Positions 17,382 to 28,251 of a stretch of 64,000 nucleotides of DNA are shown here, piece by piece. Position 1 is the stretch's first letter. Each line of letters starts with the position of its first letter. A model generated the notes under the pieces. That model saw only the letters and a list, made by a program, of their open reading frames with translations. It searched no databases and was not told the origin of the DNA. Source of the DNA: JBFGCT01 sp963825565 (GTDB taxonomy: Bacteria; Actinomycetota; Acidimicrobiia; Acidimicrobiales; Ilumatobacteraceae); the NCBI GenBank assembly GCA_963825565.1, contig CAWGTW010000003.1, positions 124,001 to 188,000 on the forward strand, written 5' to 3'. A program made the translations under genes and the position numbers.

Positions 17382-18041
17382 TCAGAACAGCCGGAGGTCG
17401 TCGGGCTTCATGCCCCGCAGCTCGTCGTAGTCGACCTCGACCCAGCGGAAGCCCCGCGACTCGGCGAGCACCCTGGCCTGGGGTTTGACGACCTGGGCGA
17501 CGAACACGCCGCGCACGGTACCGAGCGACGAGTCGAGCTGCAGCCGCTCGATGTACCGGGCGAGTTGCTCGACGCCGTCGATGTCGCCGCGCCGCTTGAC
17601 CTCGACCGCCACGACGCCGTCGTCGGCGTCACGGCAGACCAGATCGACCGGTCCGATCGCGGTCGGGTACTCGCGGCGCACCAGCGTCAACCCGACTTCG
17701 ATGGCGTGCGGGCTGGCCGCGAGCAACTCCTGGAGGTGCGCTTCGACGCCGTCCTTCTGCAGCCCGGGGTCGTCGCCGAGTTCGTGCTCGATATCGCTGA
17801 ACACCTCGTGCAACGTGATCGTGAGCGTCTCGTCCTTCGGGTTGGTGATCACCCAGGTGTCGCCCCGGTCGTCGAGCTTGTTCGGCGCGTTCATCCAGTT
17901 CAGCGGCTTGTAGGCGCCGCCGTCGGCGTGGATAGCGACGCAGCCGTCCGCTTTGACCATGATCAGCCGGTTGGCCTCGGGGAGATGGGCGTCCAGCCGC
18001 CCGGCGTAGTCGACCGAGCAGCGGGCGAGGACGAGGCGCAT
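17382..18041 (-). CDS. nucS: Mismatch endonuclease NucS
   Basis: NucS/EndoMS performs non-canonical mismatch repair in actinobacteria that lack MutS and MutL. The 219-residue protein has the N-terminal DNA-binding domain (MRLVLARCSVDYAGRLDAHL) and the RecB-like nuclease core with GPVDLVCRD and VAVEVKRRGDIDGVEQLARY. These include the Asp and the Glu-x-Lys catalytic residues. The extreme C-terminus DDLRLF resembles a beta-clamp-binding peptide, as expected for the family. It is full length with no irregularity. A TAGGTT box lies nine bases before the ATG. It is followed by the ABC1 kinase gene upstream on the same strand. Confidence 0.95.
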   Translation of the reverse strand: MRLVLARCSVDYAGRLDAHLPEANRLIMVKADGCVAIHADGGAYKPLNWMNAPNKLDDRGDTWVITNPKDETLTITLHEVFSDIEHELGDDPGLQKDGVEAHLQELLAASPHAIEVGLTLVRREYPTAIGPVDLVCRDADDGVVAVEVKRRGDIDGVEQLARYIERLQLDSSLGTVRGVFVAQVVKPQARVLAESRGFRWVEVDYDELRGMKPDDLRLF

Positions 18042-18069
18042 CGAGCGGCGAACCTAGCGGAGCGCAGGC

Positions 18070-19671
18070 TCAGCGGGACGCCTCGACGTGCTCCTTCATC
18101 CGCTTCTGGATGAGCTCCCGGCGGGCCTGGAGCTCGCGGTACGTCAGCCGGTGGACGCTCGGGTCGAGACCCATGCTCGCCTTCACGCCGTCCATGTCGA
18201 ACTCGACGGTTCGGGGGTCGACACCGAGTTCGCGGCCCAGCCGCTCGCCGTGCTTCTGGGCGAACATCATCGCGATCGTCGAAACCTCGCCGATCAGGTC
18301 GAGGTCGGGCGCCAGGCGGGCGATCGCTCCGTCGAGGAACACGAGGTTCTTCACGTACAGCATCAGTTCCTTGGGGAGCTTGGCGCCGTAGCCGAGCATC
18401 GCCTTGACGACCCGCTGCACCTCCTGCACCATCTCCTCGCCGGTCAGCGTGGTCGGGTCGATCACCTCCTGGTCGAGGCGCAGGTCGGTGATCACGGCGT
18501 CGAGATCGGTGTCGAGCGGGAGCGCGCCCAGATCGCGCAGCGCGGCCATCTGCCCCTTGATGTCGTTGGTCGTCGCCCCCAGCATCAGCCGGAGAAAGGC
18601 GTTGCGCCGGCCGCCGGTCAGCCGGCCGACGATGCCATAGTCGAGCAGTGCGGTCCGGCCGTCGTCCATCACGAACAGGTTCCCGCCGTGGAGGTCGCCG
18701 TGGAAGATGCCCTCGACGATCGCCCCTTCCATGAACGCGACCATCGCCGTCCGCACGACGTCCTCGGTGTCGATGCCCGCCTCGCGCATCCCGGCGACGT
18801 CGTCGAACTTGAAGCCGTCGAGGCGTTCCATCACCAGCACGCGACGGGTGACCAGCGTCGGGTGAGGGCGGGGGACGACGTACCGCTCCTGCCCGAGGTC
18901 TTTGAGCATCGCTGCGATGTCGAGCATGTTGGCGGCCTCCATGCGGAAGTCGAGCTCCTCGACGATCGTCTCGGCGAACAGTTCGACCAGGGCGGGCGGG
19001 TTGGCCAGGGCCGAGACCTGGATCCGGCCGACGAGGTGCGGTGCCAGCCACGCCATGACCCGCAGGTCCTTGCGAACGAGGGAGGCGACCGACGGGCGCT
19101 GCACCTTGACCACCACGCTCTCGCCGGTGCGCAGCTGCGCGGCGTGTACCTGGGCGATCGACGCGGCCGCCAGCGGGTGCTCGTCGAAGGACTCGAAGAC
19201 GTCCTCCAGGCGGGCGCCCAGGTCCTGCTCGACCGTCACCCGCACCGTGTCGAACGGCTCGGCGGGCACCTGGTCGCGGCACTTCCTGAACTCGTCGACG
19301 AGCTCGGCCGGGAACAGGCCCTCGCCCGACGAGATGATCTGGCCCAGCTTGATGTACGTCGGCCCCAACTCCTCGGCTGCCAGACGGAGGCGGCGGGAGA
19401 CGTCGGCGCGACTCGCAGCCGGGTCGTGCCCGAACCGGCCCCGTCGCTTGCGATACAGCCAGGGCACGATCGCTCCGCCGAGGTGCCCGACGACGGTCAG
19501 CACCCGGGCACCGGGTGGGATGCGCGAGGGAGCGGTCAGGACGGGGACCTCGGCCTGGGCATTCGCCCGCAGCGTCGCGGCGAGTCGGAGCCAGCGGACG
19601 TCATCGCGGTGCACCTCCCACGGGCCGTTCTCGGTGAATGCGGCCCAGCCGGTATCGGACGCGGTTGCCAT
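18070..19671 (-). CDS. ABC1/UbiB-family atypical kinase
   Basis: UbiB-type proteins are membrane-associated atypical kinases or ATPases tied to isoprenoid quinone or lipid metabolism. The 533-residue protein has the family KxGQ motif in YIKLGQIISSGEGLFP, the Ala-rich nucleotide loop AAASIAQVHAA, Lys in VVVKVQRP, the ExD-like EELDFRMEA, the catalytic HGDLHGGNLFV and metal-binding DYGIVG. No clear C-terminal membrane pair is seen, unlike E. coli UbiB. Its stop is 28 bases before the nucS start, so the order ABC1-nucS is probably one transcript. The substrate is unknown. Confidence 0.88.
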   Translation of the reverse strand: MATASDTGWAAFTENGPWEVHRDDVRWLRLAATLRANAQAEVPVLTAPSRIPPGARVLTVVGHLGGAIVPWLYRKRRGRFGHDPAASRADVSRRLRLAAEELGPTYIKLGQIISSGEGLFPAELVDEFRKCRDQVPAEPFDTVRVTVEQDLGARLEDVFESFDEHPLAAASIAQVHAAQLRTGESVVVKVQRPSVASLVRKDLRVMAWLAPHLVGRIQVSALANPPALVELFAETIVEELDFRMEAANMLDIAAMLKDLGQERYVVPRPHPTLVTRRVLVMERLDGFKFDDVAGMREAGIDTEDVVRTAMVAFMEGAIVEGIFHGDLHGGNLFVMDDGRTALLDYGIVGRLTGGRRNAFLRLMLGATTNDIKGQMAALRDLGALPLDTDLDAVITDLRLDQEVIDPTTLTGEEMVQEVQRVVKAMLGYGAKLPKELMLYVKNLVFLDGAIARLAPDLDLIGEVSTIAMMFAQKHGERLGRELGVDPRTVEFDMDGVKASMGLDPSVHRLTYRELQARRELIQKRMKEHVEASR

Positions 19672-19787
19672 GACGTCAGGATGTCGGGAAAGTCGTGGTT
19701 TCGGTGCGGTTTGGGCGTGACATTCCTGACGCCGATCATGACGGAAACGTGAGTCAAGCGGTGGCCCCCGGGGGTCGATGAGACGGC

Positions 19788-19913
19788 ATGAGCGTCGTGA
19801 TCTTCACCGTGGCCGAACTGGGCGTGCTGTCGACGATGCTCGGCGGCCTGATCCGCAAGCGGGCACACGCCAGTACCGCCCGCCCACCCGCCGAGGTCAC
19901 CACCCCGTCCTGA
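19788..19913 (+). CDS. Possible 41-residue small protein
   Basis: A 41-codon frame in the 279-bp gap between the divergent ABC1 kinase and VOC genes encodes MSVVIFTVAELGVLSTMLGG, then a basic LIRKRAHAS tail. The start could form one short membrane helix with positive inside charge. GC at third positions is high, but so is the region, and no clear ribosome-binding site is present. It may be a real small membrane protein or chance. Confidence 0.3.
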   Translation: MSVVIFTVAELGVLSTMLGGLIRKRAHASTARPPAEVTTPS

Positions 19914-19950
19914 GCAGCCGGCGCCGCGCCGCGACGTGCCAACATGTCGC

Positions 19951-20415
19951 ATGCGCGCCCGCCCGTTCCGTGTCCTCGGCGTCCAGCAGATCGCGGTCGG
20001 TGGCCTCGACAAGTCGGCCCTCACCGGCCTGTGGAGCGACCTGCTCGGCGTCGAGAAGATCGGTGACTACCGCAGCGAGTCGGAGAACGTCGACGAGGAC
20101 ATCCTCCGGCTGGGCATCGGCGAGCACGCCGTCGAGATCGACCTGATGCAGCCGCTCGACCCCGAGCGCTCCCCGAAGGTCCACGTCCCGACCCTCAACC
20201 ACGTCGGCCTCTGGGTCGACGACCTGGCCGCCGCCGTCGACTGGCTGACCGCACAGGGGATGCGGTTCACCCCGGGTGGCATCCGCCGGGGAGCGGCCGG
20301 TCACGACGTGTGCTTCATCCATCCCAAGGGCAACGACGCGGCGCCGCGGAGCGGGGAAGGCGTCCTCATCGAGCTGGTCCAGGCGCCCCCCGAGGTCGTC
20401 GATGCCCTCGGCTGA
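19951..20415 (+). CDS. VOC-family protein, methylmalonyl-CoA epimerase/glyoxalase-like
   Basis: This is a 154-residue vicinal-oxygen-chelate fold protein with paired beta-alpha-beta modules: FRVLGVQQIAVGGLDKSALT at the N-terminus and LNHVGLWVDDLAAAVDWLTA in the second half. The late ligand-region motif is GEGVLIELVQAPPEV. Metal-ligand positions are plausible (His in LNHVG, Glu in LIELVQ), but the first is not a clear His. The start at ATG 19951 is preferred over GTG 19936. Its end overlaps the CaiB-type gene by 14 bases, suggesting a role in acyl-CoA metabolism. The exact substrate is not inferable. Confidence 0.8.
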   Translation: MRARPFRVLGVQQIAVGGLDKSALTGLWSDLLGVEKIGDYRSESENVDEDILRLGIGEHAVEIDLMQPLDPERSPKVHVPTLNHVGLWVDDLAAAVDWLTAQGMRFTPGGIRRGAAGHDVCFIHPKGNDAAPRSGEGVLIELVQAPPEVVDALG

Positions 20416-21592
20416 GCAGCCCGGCGGCTCCGGCCCGCTCACCGGGATCCGGGTCGTCGAGCTCGCGGTGTGGGTCGCAGGACCCGCCGCCGCAGGGATC
20501 ATGGCCGACTGGGGCGCCGATGTGATCAAGGTCGAGTCGGCGACCGGTGACCCGCAGCGCGCCGTGTTCGGCGCGCTCGGCGTGCGCGGCGACATCCCGG
20601 TCCCGCCCTTCGAGATCGACAACCGCGGCAAGCGCTCGATCGTGCTCGACCTGCGCGGCGACGGGCTCGCCGATCTCCACGCACTGCTGAGCCGTGCGGA
20701 CGTTCTCGTCACCAATCTGCGGCCGGGAGCGCTCGAACGGCTGGGGCTCGGCCACGAGGAGGTCTGCCGCCGGTACCCGCGCCTGGTGTACGGATCGATC
20801 ACCGGCTACGGGCTCGACGGCGCCGACCGCGACCGCGCCGGCTACGACATCGGCGCGTACTGGGCCCGATCGGGATTGGCCCACACGATCGTGCCGCCGG
20901 GAGAGCTGCCACCCGGGCTCCGATCGGGGATGGGCGACCATCAGACCGGCATGACGCTGGTCGCCGGGGTGATGGCCAAGCTGGTCGAGCGGGGACGGAC
21001 CGGTCGGGGCGGTCTCGTCACGACCAGCCTGCTGCGGAACGGGATGTACTCGATCGGCTGGGACATCGGCATCCACCTCCGCTTCGGCCGCCGCCAGTCG
21101 ACGCGTCCGCGGGAGCGCAACCCGGCCCCGCTGATCAACTGCTACCGCGCCGGCGACGATCGCGGGTTCTGGCTGATCTGCCTCGAGGCCGATCGGCACT
21201 GGCCCAAGGTGCTGACCGCGATCGATCACCCGGAACTGGGAGACGATCCTCGATACGCCACCGCCCAGCTGCGCAACGAGCACTGCGAGCCGCTGATCGC
21301 CGAACTCGACGCGGTCTTCGCCACGAGGCCGCTGGGCGAGTGGGGGGAACGGTTCGACGCCAACGACGTCTGGTGGGCCCCGATCCAGTCGATCGCCGAG
21401 GTGATCGACGATCCGCAGGCGCGGCCGGGCTTCGTCGAGGTACCGGCGGGCGACGCTGGTGAGCCCTACCGCGCGGTCGCCACGCCGGTCGACTTCGACG
21501 GTCACGTCCAGCGCCCCGGCCCTGTCCCACACCTCGGCGAGCACACCGCCGCGGTGCTCGCCGAGATCGGTCGGCACGTCGAAACCGGCTGA
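20402..21592 (+). CDS. CaiB/BaiF-family (class III) CoA-transferase
   Basis: Class III CoA-transferases move CoA between acyl groups through an aspartyl-CoA thioester. The 396-residue protein has GIRVVELAVWVAGPAAAGIM, ADWGADVIKVE, FEIDNRGKRSIVLDLRG, NLRPGALERLGLG and GMGDHQTGM, whose Asp fits the catalytic nucleophile position. The start at ATG 20402 is inside the VOC gene end, indicating coupling. With the VOC protein and the convergent enoyl-CoA hydratase it makes a small acyl-CoA degradation cluster. A second, different family member lies at 47.9 kb. Confidence 0.92.
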   Translation: MPSAEQPGGSGPLTGIRVVELAVWVAGPAAAGIMADWGADVIKVESATGDPQRAVFGALGVRGDIPVPPFEIDNRGKRSIVLDLRGDGLADLHALLSRADVLVTNLRPGALERLGLGHEEVCRRYPRLVYGSITGYGLDGADRDRAGYDIGAYWARSGLAHTIVPPGELPPGLRSGMGDHQTGMTLVAGVMAKLVERGRTGRGGLVTTSLLRNGMYSIGWDIGIHLRFGRRQSTRPRERNPAPLINCYRAGDDRGFWLICLEADRHWPKVLTAIDHPELGDDPRYATAQLRNEHCEPLIAELDAVFATRPLGEWGERFDANDVWWAPIQSIAEVIDDPQARPGFVEVPAGDAGEPYRAVATPVDFDGHVQRPGPVPHLGEHTAAVLAEIGRHVETG

Positions 21593-21632
21593 CCTCGAAC
21601 GTCGGTGCGACGGCGGGCGGCGCCGATCGGGT

Positions 21633-22445
21633 TCAGAACTCCGGCGAGCGCTTGGCCCGCAGCGCGGCGATTCCCTCGCGGTACTCGGCGGTGCGCATCG
21701 CTTCGTCGAGCAGCCGGATCGAGTCGGTGACCGACGCCGCCGGATCGTGCCGCAGGAGGTCGGCGGCCAGCTGGCGCTTGGTCGTCGCGACGGCGCTCGG
21801 TCCGGTCGTCGTGGCAAGCGTCCTGGCGTAGGCCTGGGCGGCGTCGACGGTGGCGGGGCCGTCGGGCAGCACACCGTTCCACAGCCCCCAGTCGGCGGTC
21901 TCCGATCCGGTGACGACGCGTCCCGACAGCAGCAGGTCGGCGGCGCGGGTGACGCCGACCAGCCGGGGCAGGATCCAGCTCATGCCGTACTCGGCGGGCA
22001 GCCCGAGCTTGGGGGCGGCGGTGGTCAGCTTCGCACCGGCGGCGACGAAGCGCAGGTCGCAGAACAGCACCAGGGCGAGGCCGACGCCGGCGCACGCTCC
22101 GTTGACCGCGGCGACGATCGGCAACCGGTACCCGAGCTGCCACGCAAAGTCGGCATCGAGCCGGTCGCCGCCGCCCGGCCGGGCCGGCTCGGCCGGCAGC
22201 CCGGTGTCGTACGCGCCGGAGGCTGCGTGGCCGGCGAGCGCCTCGGCGTCACCGCCGACGCAGAACGCGGGCGGCGTACCGGTCACCACCACCGCCCGCA
22301 GTCCCGGGCGATGCTCGAGGTCGGCCATCACCGAGCGGAACTCGGTGTGCATCGTGCCCGTCCAGGCGTTGTGGCGGTGCGGGCGGTCGAGCCACACCGT
22401 GGCGACCGGACCCTCGACCTCGATCCGGACCGCCCGCAGCTCCAC
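21633..22445 (-). CDS. Enoyl-CoA hydratase/isomerase family protein
   Basis: This 270-residue crotonase-fold protein has VATVWLDRPHRHNAWTGTMH at the N-terminus, AVVVTGTPPAFCVGGDAEAL (oxyanion-hole segment), NGACAGVGLALVLFCDLRF and KLGLPAEYGMSWILPRLVG. The last contains a Glu near the usual catalytic position. The GTG start at 22445 lies three bases from the cysQ stop, so ettA-cysQ-this gene form one operon. It is convergent with the CaiB-type gene. Family and fold are clear; substrate is not. Confidence 0.88.
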   Translation of the reverse strand: MELRAVRIEVEGPVATVWLDRPHRHNAWTGTMHTEFRSVMADLEHRPGLRAVVVTGTPPAFCVGGDAEALAGHAASGAYDTGLPAEPARPGGGDRLDADFAWQLGYRLPIVAAVNGACAGVGLALVLFCDLRFVAAGAKLTTAAPKLGLPAEYGMSWILPRLVGVTRAADLLLSGRVVTGSETADWGLWNGVLPDGPATVDAAQAYARTLATTTGPSAVATTKRQLAADLLRHDPAASVTDSIRLLDEAMRTAEYREGIAALRAKRSPEF

Positions 22446-22448
22446 CGG

Positions 22449-23201
22449 TCAGCCCCAGAGCGCCTTCAGCACCGATTCGGCCAGCTCGGGCCGGCAGACG
22501 ATGAAGTCGGGGAGCCACGGATCGCGCTCGTTGTAGACGAGGGGCGAGCCGTCGAGCCGGCTGGCGTGGAGGCCGGCGGCCATCGCCACCGCAGCGGGAG
22601 CGGCCGAGTCCCACTGGTACATGCCGCCGTCGTGCACGTAGATGTCGGCCTCACCGAGCAGTACCGCCATCGCCTTGGCGCCCGCCGAGCCGAGCCGTAC
22701 CGCGTCGCAACCGAGGCCCTCCGCGACGAGCACGGCGGCGTACGGCGCGCGGCTGCGCGACGTGACCAACCGGGGACGCTCTCGCGCCGTCTCCGGCAGA
22801 GGGCTCGGCGGGTCGGTGGCGAAGGTCCGCCCGATCGCCGGCAGGCTGACCGCCGCCGCGCCGAACTCGCCGCCTGCCCACAATGCGACGTGCACCGCCC
22901 AGTCGATCCGGCCGGGCTCGCCGTACTCGCGGGTCCCGTCGAGCGGATCGATGATCCAGACCCGCTCGGCGCCGAACCGCCGGTGGTCCTCGGCGGCCTC
23001 CTCGGACAGGACGGCGTCATCGGGGCGGTGGCGGCCGAGCTCGGTGGCGAGGAACTGCTGCGCCGCGGCGTCGCCGGCATCCTTCACGTCCCACGTCGAT
23101 GCGTCGGCGGCAAACATCCGGTGGCGCAGTTCGACGAGCAGCACGCCGGCCTCGGTCGCCAACCGTGTGGCGAGCTGGGCGTCGTTCTCGGACGGCGGCA
23201 T
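22449..23201 (-). CDS. cysQ: 3'(2'),5'-bisphosphate nucleotidase/inositol monophosphatase family (CysQ-like)
   Basis: CysQ removes the 3'-phosphate from PAP, the by-product of sulfate activation. The 250-residue protein shows the lithium-sensitive phosphatase motifs: DVKDAGDAAAQQFL (instead of the usual VT..D), SEEAAED, IIDPLDGTREY and the late GGMYQWDSAAPAAVAMAAG. The metal-binding Asp residues are present. Start ATG 23201 is chosen because the longer frame upstream overlaps ettA and is unlike the family. It sits 29 bp after ettA. Inositol phosphatase activity remains possible. Confidence 0.87.
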   Translation of the reverse strand: MPPSENDAQLATRLATEAGVLLVELRHRMFAADASTWDVKDAGDAAAQQFLATELGRHRPDDAVLSEEAAEDHRRFGAERVWIIDPLDGTREYGEPGRIDWAVHVALWAGGEFGAAAVSLPAIGRTFATDPPSPLPETARERPRLVTSRSRAPYAAVLVAEGLGCDAVRLGSAGAKAMAVLLGEADIYVHDGGMYQWDSAAPAAVAMAAGLHASRLDGSPLVYNERDPWLPDFIVCRPELAESVLKALWG

Positions 23202-23230
23202 CGCGCCATTGTGCCCGGTGGGGCACTCGA

Positions 23231-24904
<1,674 letters not shown>

Positions 24905-25059
24905 GGTACGGGCGAGGCTACTGGCGTGAGCCCGTGGTGATCCGTTGTCCGTTGCGCGCCGAGCGTGGTCGAAGCGGGTTCAGCAACGTCAAGGGTTGTT
25001 CAAGTCGTGGTCCGATTCTTCCGATGAGAGAAGGAACGCAAACCGCGTGATCGACGACG

Positions 25060-27269
25060 ATGAGACGGCCACCCGAACAACCCGACGCGCCAAGACGGGC
25101 ACTGCTGAGCGCCCGGCGGACGGCGCTGTCTGCGTGCTGTGGATTCGTCGCGCTCGTCGCGCTCGTCGGGGTGGTGCAGGTCGCCCACGCCGCACCCGAC
25201 CCGGCGCTTCCGCCGGATCGGGTTGCCGAGTGGTGGCCGCTCTCGACCGACGGTGGCCCGATCGAGCTCAGCGGGCTCGCGCCGAGCACCGTGTTCGAGG
25301 TCGACGTCCCTCCCGGCTGGTCGCCGAGCGCCGACGGCCAACTCGTGCTCGACTACGAGTTCCCGGCGCTGGTCGAATCGTCGGCGATCGGCGTGACGTT
25401 GAACGGCGACTTCGTCGATGCCGTCGCGCTCGAGCCCCGCTCCGGCGTCGCCGTGGTCGCACTGCCGGCCGCCGGCTTTCGGATCGGGACCAACTCGGTG
25501 CGCGTCGAGGCGACGATCAGCGTGGTCGACGATCGTGAGTGCCCCGACCCCTGGCACCCGGCTCGCATCATCACCTTCGGCGACGGCAGCCGCGTCGAGG
25601 TCCCGCTGGCGCCGACCGGCCGCCTGCTGCTCGACCAACTCCCCGACGCGCTCCAGCCGGTCGGCGTCGCCGATCGCACGGTCACCGTCCGGTTCGGCCC
25701 GACGCCGTCGGATGAGGACCTGACCGCGGCAGCCGCCGTGATCGGCACGCTGCGCGACCGGTCCGAGCTCGAGATCGCCATCTCGGTGGACACGCTCGCC
25801 TCGGCCGGCCGCGCGACCGGACCCGACGTGCTGATCGGGGTCGCCGCCGATCTCGCGGACGCCGGGATCGGCGTCCCCGAGCGCGCCCGGCGGGTCCCTC
25901 GAGATCGGGCGGAACCCGTCGGGGGACGTCCGGCTCGTGGTGTCGGGGGAGACGCCGGCCGATGTGCTCTCCGCCGCACGGACGATCGACGTCGGACCGG
26001 CGACCGCCGTGCTCGCCGGTATCGAGGCGCGCGCCGCGCCCGAGCCCCCATCGGCGGTGGCGCGGTTCACCCTCGACGACCTCGGGTACCCCGACCGCGA
26101 TCTCGCCGGTCCCGGTCTCGCGGCGACCGTGTACGGCTTCGACGCGCCGCTGGCGGTCGCCCCGACCGCGATGTCCGTGACCGTCGACGCCGTCCGCTCG
26201 GCGAGCGGCGACGAAGTGTCCGGGCTGTCGGTGTTCGTCAACGGCAGCCGGGTCGGCACGGTGCACTTCGACGTCGACACCGGGGCGACGTCCGGTCTGC
26301 AGATCAACGTGCCAGGGGAGGACGTCCGCCCCGGCCGGAACTTCCTGCGCATCGAAGCCGAGTTCCCCGGACCGTCACACGACTGCGACCAACGTCCACC
26401 CGACGAGTCGGTCGAGATCAGTGCGTCGACCGAGATCGAGCTGATCACCAACGAGGAGCCGATCTCGATCGACCTCGAGGACCTGCCGTACCTCTTCCGC
26501 GCGCCCAACGACTCCGCCGACCTGGTCGTCGTGCTCCCGGAGGACCCGACCGACCAGGATCTCACCGACGGAATCGACATCGCGGTCCTGTTCGGCGACG
26601 ACCAGTTCCCGGCCCGCGTCGCGGCGGCCGGCTCGCTCGACGAAGACGGCCTCGTCGGTCGGCACGTGATCGCGCTCGGTGCGCCGAGCGAGCAGCCGCT
26701 CCACGAACTGGTCCCGCAGAGCATCGTCGCCACGCAGACGACGACGGTCCGTTCGGAGCAGGCGGCGATCGACGCCGCTACCCGGCTCGACGGGGTGATC
26801 GAGGTCGTGCCCAACCCGGTCGACCCGACCAGGGTGGTCATGCTGGTGACCGGCTTCGACGCCGCGGGCGCCGATCTCGCCCAGCGCGTCCTGCTCGACC
26901 CACTCCTGCGCGGCGACCTCTACGGGCGGGCGACGTTCGTCGGCGGCAGCGCCGAGAACCCGGTGCTCGCACCGGTGCTCGAGCCGGTCAGGATCGAGCG
27001 CGCCCGCGGCCTCGCCGGGCGGTGACGAGCAGCCCGGCGACAACGTGGAGACGGCGGCCGGTGCCGACTCCGGCCTCGCACCGACCGTCGTCGACGACAC
27101 GATCTTCGACGTCGCGCCTGTTGAGGAGCGCAACACGATCGGCTCGCTCCCCGTCGGGCTCCCGCTCGGCCTGGTCGGCGTGCTCGGCATCGGCGCGGTG
27201 GTCGCCGGCGGGGGGATCCTCTCGCTTCACCGGCGCCGTCGCGATCGCGCCGGCTCCGCTGCCCACTGA
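25060..27269 (+). pseudogene. BcsB-like exported membrane-anchored protein, two frameshifts as read
   Basis: BcsB is the carbohydrate-binding partner of bacterial cellulose synthase. The N-terminus has a signal peptide (VALVALVGVVQVAHAA). Two BcsB-type modules follow: ESSAIGVTLNGDFVDAVALE with DDRECPDPWHPARIITFGDG, and later SGLSVFVNGSRVGTVHFDVD with NFLRIEAEFPGPSHDCDQRP. A C-terminal membrane helix (LPLGLVGVLGIGAVVAGGGI) with basic tail anchors it. The frame changes at the CCC runs 25886-25888 and 27003-27005; dropping one C at each gives one 735-residue product. No cellulose synthase gene is nearby, so it is an orphan here and may serve another polysaccharide. Intact coding signal in all three parts argues for sequence error. 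Confidence 0.75.
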
Positions 27270-27293
27270 CCGCTGGCGGTTGGCCGGGCGAAC

Positions 27294-28235
27294 TCAGCGG
27301 GAGAGGCGGGCGACGGTCTCGGCGAACTCGATCACCGTGTCGGCGATGATGTCGGCGACCGGTCGCACCTCGTCGATCCGGCCGGCGACCTGGCCGGACA
27401 GCGCGATCGCCGCGTTCATGTCGCCGCCGAAGTACAGCGCCTGGGGATCGCCGAAGTCGCCGAACACGTTGTGCTCGGCGTCGACGAGGGCGGCGGTGCG
27501 CTCGGTGCGCAGCGCGCGGAGGGCGGGGGAGTGGCGCTGGTTCAAGAACAGCGTGTCGGTCTCGGCGGCATCGATGATCGCCCGTTTCCAGTTGTCGTGC
27601 ACGGGCGACTCGGCGGCCGACACCATCCGGGTCCCCATCTGTACCCCTTCGGCGCCGAGGGCGAACGCGGCGGCCATCGTCGCGCCGTCCATGATCCCGC
27701 CGGCGGCGATGATCGGGACGTCGACACGGGACCGCACGAGCGGCAGCAGCACCATCGTCGCCACCGGCGTCGGGCTCTTGAACCCGCCACCTTCGCCGCC
27801 CTCGACGACCAGCCCGTCGACGCCGGCGTCGACCGCCTTGAGCGCGGCGGCCAGCGTCGGCACCACGTGGTACACGGTCAGCCCCGCGGCTTTCAGGATC
27901 GCGGTGTACTTCGTGGGGGAGCCGGCGGAGGTGGTGACGAACTGCACCCCCTGGTCGATCACGAAGTCGGCGATCGCCGGGTCACGGACGAACGCCTGGG
28001 CGATGTTCACGCCGAACGGGCGGTCGGTCAGGTCGCGCATCTTGCGGATCTCCTCCTTGACCGCGTCGAGCTCGCCGGACGACGTCTCGATGATCCCGCA
28101 GGCACCGGCCCTCGAGACCGCCGATGCCAGCGCCGACCGGGCGATCCAGCCCATCGGCGCCTGCACGATCGGGATGTCGACGCCGAGGTCGTGGGCGACC
28201 CGGTTGTCGAACGCGGCGGGGAGACCGGAGGCCAT
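27294..28235 (-). CDS. Nitronate monooxygenase/2-nitropropane dioxygenase-family flavoprotein
   Basis: This is a 313-residue TIM-barrel FMN protein: IVQAPMGWIARSALASAVSR at the N-terminus, PFGVNIAQAFVRDP, FVTTSAGSP, the FMN phosphate-binding VVEGGEGGGFKS, and VPIIAAGGIMDGATMAAAFA followed by LGAEGVQMGTRM. These are family hallmarks. Many members are annotated as nitronate monooxygenases but also act as NADH:quinone or enoyl reductases, so substrate is open. ATG 28235 follows a GTG at 28238, and either could be used. It is in the same direction as, and 16 bp after, the PhyH gene. Confidence 0.88.
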   Translation of the reverse strand: MASGLPAAFDNRVAHDLGVDIPIVQAPMGWIARSALASAVSRAGACGIIETSSGELDAVKEEIRKMRDLTDRPFGVNIAQAFVRDPAIADFVIDQGVQFVTTSAGSPTKYTAILKAAGLTVYHVVPTLAAALKAVDAGVDGLVVEGGEGGGFKSPTPVATMVLLPLVRSRVDVPIIAAGGIMDGATMAAAFALGAEGVQMGTRMVSAAESPVHDNWKRAIIDAAETDTLFLNQRHSPALRALRTERTAALVDAEHNVFGDFGDPQALYFGGDMNAAIALSGQVAGRIDEVRPVADIIADTVIEFAETVARLSR

Positions 28236-28251
28236 CACGACATCATCGCGA

